Shown: positions 14,932 to 18,601 of the stretch, piece after piece
How the letters are laid out: each line of letters opens with the position of its first letter
How positions within the stretch are numbered: the stretch's first letter is position 1
Assembly: GCA_023402075.1 (NCBI GenBank)
Contig: JAEXCS010000045.1
Span: 1 to 18,601, forward strand
DNA: 18,601 nt
Origin: Bacillota bacterium
GTDB lineage: Bacteria > Bacillota > Clostridia > Oscillospirales > Oscillospiraceae
Direction of reading: 5' to 3'
Position numbers and translations under genes: made by a program
Notes under the pieces: model-generated
The model's input: the letters and a program-made list of their open reading frames with translations, nothing else
The model's database searches: none
What the model was told of the DNA's origin: nothing

Positions 14932-14957
14932 CGGCACGGGCGCGCCGCGCCCTGCCG
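14932..14957. other. Strong GC-rich hairpin after divIC
   Basis: CGGCA/TGCCG and GGGCGC/GCGCCC form an 11-bp stem with a single bulged C around a GCC loop. No T-tract follows. It starts one base after the divIC stop and may reduce or process read-through into yabR. Confidence 0.55.
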
Positions 14958-14973
14958 GTCATCTGAATATCTT

Positions 14974-14988
14974 TCCGCCTTCGGCGGA
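14974..14988. other. Short hairpin in the yabR leader
   Basis: TCCGCC/GGCGGA pair around a TTC loop, 16 bases after the previous hairpin and about 36 bases before the yabR start. There is no T-tract. Confidence 0.5.
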
Positions 14989-15024
14989 CAAACGAAACCT
15001 GAGAAGGGAGAAACAGGACGCAGT

Positions 15025-15540
15025 ATGGGAGTAGAGCCTGAGGTTGGGAGCATCATGGAGGGCAAGGTAACCGCCATTATGAAATTTGGCGCGTTCGTCG
15101 CCCTGGAGGGAGGCCGCTCCGGCCTCGTACATATCTCGGAGATCGCAAACAGCTACGTAAACGATGTCCACGACTATTTGCAGGAGGGACAGAGCGTCAA
15201 GGTCCGGGTGCTGACCTCGGAAAACGGAAAGCTCAATCTTTCCATTAAAAAAGCACTGCCACCGGAGGAAGGCCGCTCTTTTGCCCCACGGGGCGCAGGC
15301 GGGCCGCGTCCATTTGTGAGCGGCGGACCACGGCCTGTGGGCAACGGTGCGCCCCGGCCTGCCGGCGGCGGATTTTCGCCGGCAAACCGTCCCGGCCCTG
15401 CCCGTGCTCAGGCGATTCCCCCTTCCGGTGACGTGGACTTTGAGGACAAGCTGAAGAAATTTCTCTCCGCTTCCGAGGGAAAGATGGCTGATTTGAATCG
15501 CAGCGTGGACGGGAAGCGCGGCGGCAAGAGAAGAAAGTAA
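15025..15540 (+). CDS. yabR: S1 RNA-binding domain protein (YabR/general stress protein 13 type)
   Basis: A 171-residue protein. Residues 5-76 form an S1 OB-fold: GSIMEGKVTAIMKFGAFVAL, then SGLVHISEIA, VNDVHDYLQEGQSVKVRVL and LNLSIKKAL. The rest is a low-complexity tail with repeated GGPRP, GAPRP and RPGPAR units. A short helix with DVDFEDKLKKFLSASE follows, a pattern that also ends other YabR/YugI-like S1 proteins, and the last residues are basic (GKRGGKRRK). B. subtilis YabR is this single-S1 type and also follows divIC; its precise role is unclear, with ribosome or RNA association assumed from the fold. AGGA lies seven bases before the ATG, with a stronger AAGGGAG further up. A strong terminator follows directly, ending the cluster. 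Confidence 0.92.
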   Translation: MGVEPEVGSIMEGKVTAIMKFGAFVALEGGRSGLVHISEIANSYVNDVHDYLQEGQSVKVRVLTSENGKLNLSIKKALPPEEGRSFAPRGAGGPRPFVSGGPRPVGNGAPRPAGGGFSPANRPGPARAQAIPPSGDVDFEDKLKKFLSASEGKMADLNRSVDGKRGGKRRK

Positions 15541-15544
15541 TCAA

Positions 15545-15579
15545 AAAATCCGCAGCTCCTTTTCGGAGCTGCGGATTTT
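15545..15579. terminator. Bidirectional rho-independent terminator at the convergent end of yabR and the HAD gene
   Basis: A perfect 15-bp inverted repeat (AAAATCCGCAGCTCC and its complement) encloses a TTTTC loop. The plus strand ends in TTTTCTCTT and the minus strand in TTTTTT, so it can stop transcripts from both sides. It starts four bases after the yabR stop. Confidence 0.95.
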
Positions 15580-15709
15580 CTCTTGAATCCTGTGATATAA
15601 AAGGCCGTGTCGTGCAAAAAAAGTCAAAAATCGACCAATTTTCCCCCTTGCGTTTTTGAGCCGCATGGAGTACGATAATGAAGGAAGCTTTCCAATATCC
15701 CACCCATTT
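15580..15709 (+). ncRNA. Candidate small RNA interval between two plus-strand terminators (speculative)
   Basis: This non-coding stretch lies between the yabR terminator and a second plus-strand terminator ending at 15746. A TGATATAAA at 15593-15601 reads as an extended -10, without a recognisable -35. A transcript from about 15608 to 15746 would be ~140 nt. Smaller hairpins such as GGAAGCTTTCC (15682-15692) and CCCATTTGGG (15703-15712) lie within it. No known RNA family was recognised and no ribosome site precedes a plausible small ORF. The second terminator may equally be a simple backup. Confidence 0.25.
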
Positions 15710-15746
15710 GGGCCGCTGGCGTACCATTCGCCGGCGGCCCCTTTTT
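15710..15746 (+). terminator. Second plus-strand rho-independent terminator
   Basis: GGGCCGC/GCGGCCC and GGCG/CGCC form an 11-bp stem with one mismatch around a seven-base loop, followed by CTTTTT. It is orphaned: the nearest upstream plus-strand gene (yabR) already ends in a stronger terminator 130 bp earlier. Confidence 0.85.
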
Positions 15747-15796
15747 GCCATTTTCAAACTGACTTTCTCCGGTGCAGACAAGCCGCAAAGGCCCGT

Positions 15797-16441
15797 TTAC
15801 TCCGTCTGCGTCCAATCCTCAAAAGAGCGAATATAATAATCCGCCTCCGCCCGCATGGCCTCCTGATTCGGCTCGGACGGGTCATAGACTGCCGCTGTGC
15901 GAAAGCCGGCGGCTTTGGCGGTGCGCAGGGCAAAGAGAGAGTCTTCAAACACCACCGTGTCCTCCTTCCGGCAGCGCAGACGGCGCAGGGCCATCTCATA
16001 CACTTCCGGATGGTTCTTTTCATGGCCCGCATCGCCGCAGGTCACCACCCCGCGAAAATATTTCGCAAGACCCGAAACCTCCAGCGCCAAATCTGCCAAA
16101 GGATGGTCTGTGGCTGTGGCAACGTACATCCACACGCCCTCCATTTTCAAAACGGACAGCAGCCGCTCAATTCCCGCTTTGGGCTTAATTTGAAACCGGT
16201 AAAACTCCTCCATCTCGGCGTACAGCAGCCGGGAAATCTCCTCCGGCCTGACATTCAGGCCGTACCGCTTCACACAATAGGCCGCGCCTTCTCCCATGCT
16301 CATGGCGTGGAGCGTTCGATCAAGCCCTTCCTCGGGCTCCTTCCCCTGCCGCCGGATAAAGGCGGAGCCCAGCGTTCTCCACGCCCCCATGGAATCCAGC
16401 AGCGTCCCGTCCATATCAAAAATCGCGCCTTGCAGCCGCAT
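15797..16441 (-). CDS. HAD-superfamily phosphatase, beta-phosphoglucomutase-like subfamily
   Basis: A 214-residue haloacid dehalogenase-type hydrolase. Motif I is FDMDGTLLD (nucleophile Asp9, general acid Asp11), motif II is the Thr of VATATDH (about residue 109), motif III is the Lys of GHEKNHPEVY (about 142) and motif IV is VFEDS (Glu166, Asp167). A helical cap at about 17-85 between motifs I and II makes it subfamily I with a C1 cap, like PGMB, Gph and YhcW-type phosphatases. The EKN-HP-E-VY pattern is typical of the PGMB-like group, but substrate cannot be predicted. AGGAG lies 12 bases before the ATG. It is convergent with yabR and shares the bidirectional terminator. It lies downstream of the YitT-type gene but is separated from it by a terminator, so it is probably transcribed separately. 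Confidence 0.92.
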   Translation of the reverse strand: MRLQGAIFDMDGTLLDSMGAWRTLGSAFIRRQGKEPEEGLDRTLHAMSMGEGAAYCVKRYGLNVRPEEISRLLYAEMEEFYRFQIKPKAGIERLLSVLKMEGVWMYVATATDHPLADLALEVSGLAKYFRGVVTCGDAGHEKNHPEVYEMALRRLRCRKEDTVVFEDSLFALRTAKAAGFRTAAVYDPSEPNQEAMRAEADYYIRSFEDWTQTE

Positions 16442-16464
16442 AGCTTTTCTGCTCTCCTTTCATG

Positions 16465-16490
16465 AAAAGGACGCCGCCAGAGCGGCGCCC
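16465..16490 (-). terminator. Rho-independent terminator downstream of the YitT-type gene
   Basis: On the minus strand GGGCGCCGC pairs with GCGGCGTCC (9 bp, one G-U) around a TCTG loop and is followed by TTTTC. It lies about 145 bp after the yitT-type stop and 24 bp before the HAD start. The 143 bp between the stop and this hairpin (16491-16633) shows no gene or recognisable site. Confidence 0.8.
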
Positions 16491-16633
16491 TTCCCCTGTC
16501 CTTCGTTTTTTCTTCTCCGAAAGCCTCAGCGGCTTCCCCGTTCTGTTCCCCACAGCGAACCTTTCAAAAAGCCCACCCGGGGCCGCAGGCGCTCTTGCCG
16601 GAAAACCGCCTGTCCGCCGCCTATATCCAATTC

Positions 16634-17521
16634 TCAGTTTCCCAGATTTCTGGGGAAGTTGCCGTCCACCTGAATCCCGGACTGAATCACGAAAAATGCG
16701 TGGGGGTCTATGGTGTGGACTACACGGCGAAGCTCCTCCACCTCATATTTGGACAGGCACACATACAGCACGTGGACATCCTCGCCGGTATAGGCCCCCA
16801 CTCCCATCCAATAGGTAACGCCCCGCCCAAAGGACTCTGTAATATACTTTACCAGCTCTTTCTCGTTCTCCTTGGTGAAAATCATGGCCTGAATAGAGAT
16901 GTTCTGCTGGTGCAGCCGATCCAGAACGGTAGCGGAAAAGTAGTTATAAATCACAGAGTAGATGGCTATTTCCGGGCTGAACAGCACGAGACAGGCTGTG
17001 TACAGCACCGCATTGATGCCCAGACTGAACTTTCCCACGGTAATATTGCTTCCCTTGGCCGCCAGCGCCAGCCCCACCACATCCAGCCCGCCGCCGGAGC
17101 AGCCGCAGGTCAGCACGATGCCATACGCCACGCCCGTGATAATCCCGCCCAGAAGACAGGATGTCAGCATATCCTCCACAATGGGCGTGGACGCCGCGGG
17201 AATGATGGAGTAAAAAACAGAGAATGCCAGCGTGCAGATCAACGTCCGCACCACGAATCCGCGTCCCAGCGTCTTCCATGCAAAGAGCAAAATCGGAATG
17301 TTAAAGAGAAAATAGAGAATTCCCGCAATGTCATACTGCCCGAAGCTCATCCCCATATAGTCTGTCATCAGCGTCCGGAGCAATTGGCTGAATCCCATCA
17401 CGCCCCCGGTATACAGGTGCATGGGAACCAGAAATAAATTCATCGCCAGCGCGGCGAGGAATTGTCCGAATACGGCACCAAGAAGACGCAGCCAGCGGTT
17501 GTGCAGCGCGGTGTAAATCAT
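16634..17521 (-). CDS. YitT-family membrane protein (DUF161 plus C-terminal DUF2179)
   Basis: A 295-residue membrane protein. The first ~210 residues carry five or six hydrophobic segments with the family hallmarks: FLVPMHLYTGGVMGFSQLL near residue 30, GGIITGVAYGIVLTCGCSGGGLDVV near 125 and GKFSLGINAVLY near 160. The last ~80 residues form the soluble DUF2179 domain (AMIFTKENEKELVKYITE, then a tail ending DPHAFFVIQSG). The family (YitT, YpjC, YqfU, YvjA and others in B. subtilis) is widespread in Firmicutes with no settled function; transport has been suggested. The ATG at 17521 is chosen for GGAGGAG four bases upstream; a longer frame to 17626 would pass through the promoter. It has its own promoter and a terminator. 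Confidence 0.93.
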   Translation of the reverse strand: MIYTALHNRWLRLLGAVFGQFLAALAMNLFLVPMHLYTGGVMGFSQLLRTLMTDYMGMSFGQYDIAGILYFLFNIPILLFAWKTLGRGFVVRTLICTLAFSVFYSIIPAASTPIVEDMLTSCLLGGIITGVAYGIVLTCGCSGGGLDVVGLALAAKGSNITVGKFSLGINAVLYTACLVLFSPEIAIYSVIYNYFSATVLDRLHQQNISIQAMIFTKENEKELVKYITESFGRGVTYWMGVGAYTGEDVHVLYVCLSKYEVEELRRVVHTIDPHAFFVIQSGIQVDGNFPRNLGN

Positions 17522-17597
17522 AAGGCTCCTCCTTCTATTTCCCCGGTTCCCGGAGGGACGCGCGGGGCTTAAGCGCAACAAAAACTGTCGCAAGCCT

Positions 17598-17626
17598 ATT
17601 ATACGTAACCCCAGCCAAAAGCACAA
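17598..17626 (-). promoter_or_regulatory. Sigma-A-type promoter for the YitT-type gene
   Basis: On the minus strand TTGTGC and a perfect TATAAT are separated by 17 bases. The -35 begins 21 bp after the stop of the upstream same-strand sigma-4 gene. The leader would be about 70 nt. Confidence 0.8.
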
Positions 17627-17647
17627 GAGGGAAAGCCGGGAAATTCC

Positions 17648-17953
17648 TTATAGCGCGTATTTCAAAGCGCGGCGCAGACGCTTTTTTGCCCTGCACAGCG
17701 TCCGGGACACGGTGGAAGGGTCCACCCCTGCTTCCTCCGCAATCTCCCGCATGGTCAGGCCATCGTCAAAGTACCTGTCCAAAAACTGGCGCTGACGGGG
17801 TGTCAGCTCCTGCTGGCGGGCCACATGAAGCTGGCGGCGCAGACGGGCCAGACGGTCGCTGTTGTCCTCTCTATTTTCCCGCAGCCACACTGTCATGTCT
17901 CCCATCCACTCGCTGGAGCGGGTAGAAAACGATTTAGAAGCAGTATTTTTCAT
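17648..17953 (-). CDS. Sigma-70 region 4-type helix-turn-helix protein without region 2
   Basis: A 101-residue protein. The N-terminal ~45 residues (SEWMGDMTVWLRENRED, then RLARLRRQLHVAR) are helical and charged. Residues 49-98 form a sigma region 4-like HTH: LTPRQRQFLDRYFDDGLTMREIAEEAG, then VDPSTVSRTLCRAKKRLRRAL. There is no region 2, so it cannot bind a -10 element as a normal sigma factor. It could be a stand-alone DNA-binding regulator, half of a split sigma factor, or a phage-type control factor. The ATG at 17953 overlaps the upstream coiled-coil gene by 20 bp; an ATG at 17974 has no ribosome site. GGGGG lies about 12 bases upstream. Similar proteins are remembered as common and unnamed in gut Clostridia. 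Target promoters are unknown, and no terminator follows before yitT. Confidence 0.85.
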   Translation of the reverse strand: MKNTASKSFSTRSSEWMGDMTVWLRENREDNSDRLARLRRQLHVARQQELTPRQRQFLDRYFDDGLTMREIAEEAGVDPSTVSRTLCRAKKRLRRALKYAL

Positions 17954-18167
17954 CCTTGTGATACCCCCGTTCATAATAATGGGCAGTCACCGCCGCCAGC
18001 TCCCGCGCTTCCCGCAGCAGCGGCTCCAGCTCCGCAATGCGCCGCCTCAGGCGAAAAATCTCCTCCGGGTCGGCTTGTCCCTGCCGCATTTGTTTTAGTT
18101 CCCGGATACGCAGACGCAAGACATCGGCCTGGGCATGATATGTAACAGACAGTTCAAGCATGGTCAT
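17934..18167 (-). CDS. Small coiled-coil protein, function unknown
   Basis: A 77-residue, highly charged, all-helical protein. Heptad-like leucines/isoleucines run through VLRLRIRELKQMRQG and EEIFRLRRRIAELEPLLREARELAAVTAHY, with a short break (QADPEE) suggesting a helical hairpin. It ends in HYYERGYHKDEKYCF. It has no signal, membrane segment or recognised domain. The ATG at 18167 is chosen because its A is shared with the stop of the upstream zinc-ribbon gene (TGATG) and GAGGTG lies eight bases upstream; the longer frame to 18305 only reads antiparallel through that gene. Its 3' end overlaps the sigma-4 gene. Tight coupling on both sides suggests a joint function, perhaps as partner or regulator of the sigma-4 protein, but this is inference. 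Confidence 0.8.
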   Translation of the reverse strand: MTMLELSVTYHAQADVLRLRIRELKQMRQGQADPEEIFRLRRRIAELEPLLREARELAAVTAHYYERGYHKDEKYCF

Positions 18168-18352
18168 CAGGCTTTCACCTCTTTTCCCAGCACCCTGCGA
18201 AATGGCTCCAGCTCTCCTCTGGCATACTCCAAAAGGCAGGCGGCGCAAATCAGCTCTCCATTCACCTGCCAGTAAGACTCTCCCGGGCATAGTTCCCCGC
18301 CGCATAGGCCGCAGCGGGGGCCTTGATCCCCTCTGTACGGTATTTTTCTCAT
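18167..18352 (-). CDS. Small zinc-ribbon protein, function unknown
   Basis: A 61-residue cytoplasmic protein with one treble-clef or ribbon-like zinc site: CGLC (Cys14, Cys17) and CAAC (Cys36, Cys39), plus an extra Cys22. GESYWQVNGELICAACLLEY resembles LIM/zinc-ribbon knuckles around the second pair. The C-terminus is a short charged helix. The ATG at 18352 has GGGAGG ten bases upstream; upstream in-frame TTG codons have no ribosome site and overlap the tRNA promoter. It is the first gene of the three-gene minus-strand operon and overlaps the next gene by one base. No convincing promoter for the operon was found in the 77 bp to the divergent tRNA genes. The function is unknown; protein or nucleic-acid binding is possible. 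Confidence 0.78.
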   Translation of the reverse strand: MRKIPYRGDQGPRCGLCGGELCPGESYWQVNGELICAACLLEYARGELEPFRRVLGKEVKA

Positions 18353-18381
18353 AAAAAATCGCCCTCCCATCAAAAACAAGG

Positions 18382-18410
18382 TTGACAAACCCCTCTCCGT
18401 CTGCTAGAAT
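18382..18410 (+). promoter_or_regulatory. Consensus promoter for the tRNA-Thr/tRNA-Tyr operon
   Basis: A perfect TTGACA and TAGAAT are separated by 17 bases, ending 19 bp before the tRNA-Thr gene. It lies between the tRNA genes and the divergent zinc-ribbon gene. Confidence 0.9.
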
Positions 18411-18429
18411 AACTTTTGCTGTTGGATGC

Positions 18430-18505
18430 GCTGGTGTAGCTCAGCTGGTAGAGCAGCTGATTTGTAATCAGCAGGTCGGGGGTTCGAATCCGTCCACCAG
18501 CTCCA
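18430..18505 (+). tRNA. tRNA-Thr (anticodon TGT)
   Basis: A 76-nt cloverleaf. The acceptor stem is GCTGGTG/CACCAGC with T as discriminator and an encoded CCA. The D-arm is GCTC-AGCTGGTA-GAGC, the anticodon stem GCTGA/TCAGC holds the loop TTTGTAA with anticodon TGT, and the T-arm contains GGTTCGAATCC. All canonical positions are present. Confidence 0.96.
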
Positions 18506-18514
18506 AGTGAATAT

Positions 18515-18599
18515 GGGGGAATTCCAGAGCGGTCAAATGGGGCAGACTGTAAATCTGTTGTCTACGACTTCGATGGTTCGAATCCATCTTCCCCCACCA
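18515..18599 (+). tRNA. tRNA-Tyr (anticodon GTA)
   Basis: An 85-nt class II tRNA, nine bases after tRNA-Thr. The acceptor stem is GGGGGAA/TTCCCCC with A as discriminator and an encoded CCA. The anticodon stem GCAGA/TCTGT holds the loop CTGTAAA with anticodon GTA. A long variable arm (TTGTCTACGACTTC) is present as expected for bacterial tyrosine tRNA, and the T-arm contains GGTTCGAATCC. The gene is complete two bases before the window end; the tRNA operon may continue beyond it. Confidence 0.96.
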
Positions 18600-18601
18600 A
18601 A

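Noticed and set aside
15656..16465. 269-codon plus-strand frame over the HAD gene
   Set aside because: It starts inside the non-coding interval, crosses a strong terminator and opposes a gene with all four HAD motifs.
16595..17437. 280-codon plus-strand frame over the YitT-type gene
   Set aside because: Shadow of a gene with clear membrane segments and DUF2179; its translation has no recognised domain.
17627..18601. Prophage or integrative element inserted at the tRNA genes
   Set aside because: The small sigma-4 operon resembles accessory genes, but no integrase, direct repeat of a tRNA 3' end or phage gene is present in the window.

Overview
The window is GC-rich, gene-dense bacterial chromosome. 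Third codon positions are so GC-biased that long spurious ORFs run antisense to most real genes. The gene content (YabP, YabQ, a SpoVB-like flippase, RqcP, DivIC, a HemZ-type radical SAM protein, SLH-anchored protein) and the recJ-rel-dtd order point to a spore-forming or spore-derived Firmicute of class Clostridia. High GC, the HU gene inserted between mazG and rqcP, and the small sigma-4 operon suggest the Oscillospiraceae (Oscillibacter/Intestinimonas-like). That family-level placement is inference from memory, not a search.

Layout: (1) 1-1593, minus strand: a secreted three-SLH-domain protein with a degenerate GH18/YaaH-like C-terminal half. It has its own promoter, divergent from recJ. 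(2) 1760-9141, plus strand: recJ and the bifunctional (p)ppGpp enzyme rel overlap by 4 bp. They are followed by a 408-bp spacer filled with ~121-bp tandem repeats, then dtd, an MBL-fold hydrolase and a HemZ-like radical SAM protein. (3) 9199-10548: a uridine-kinase-like nucleoside kinase and a coiled-coil/zinc-ribbon protein. (4) 10627-15540: a cluster matching the Bacillus subtilis yabM-yabN-yabO-yabP-yabQ-divIC-yabR order. It comprises a SpoVB/MurJ-like flippase, MazG, HU, RqcP, YabP, YabQ, DivIC and an S1-domain protein, and closes with a strong bidirectional terminator. (5) 15797-17521, minus strand: a HAD phosphatase and a YitT-type membrane protein. (6) 17648-18352, minus strand: an overlapping three-gene operon (zinc ribbon, coiled coil, sigma-region-4-only regulator). 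(7) 18382-18599, plus strand: a consensus promoter driving tRNA-Thr(TGT) and tRNA-Tyr(GTA).

Functionally the plus-strand blocks combine housekeeping and stress functions (ppGpp turnover, D-aminoacyl-tRNA and NTP quality control, ribosome-associated quality control, nucleoid architecture) with envelope, division and sporulation functions. Most of the window is a conserved core region. The parts least explained by known families are the 121-bp repeat array with a structure-conserving third copy, the YabQ reading frame that runs 257 bp into divIC, the sigma-4-only three-gene operon, and a terminator-bounded non-coding interval downstream of yabR.
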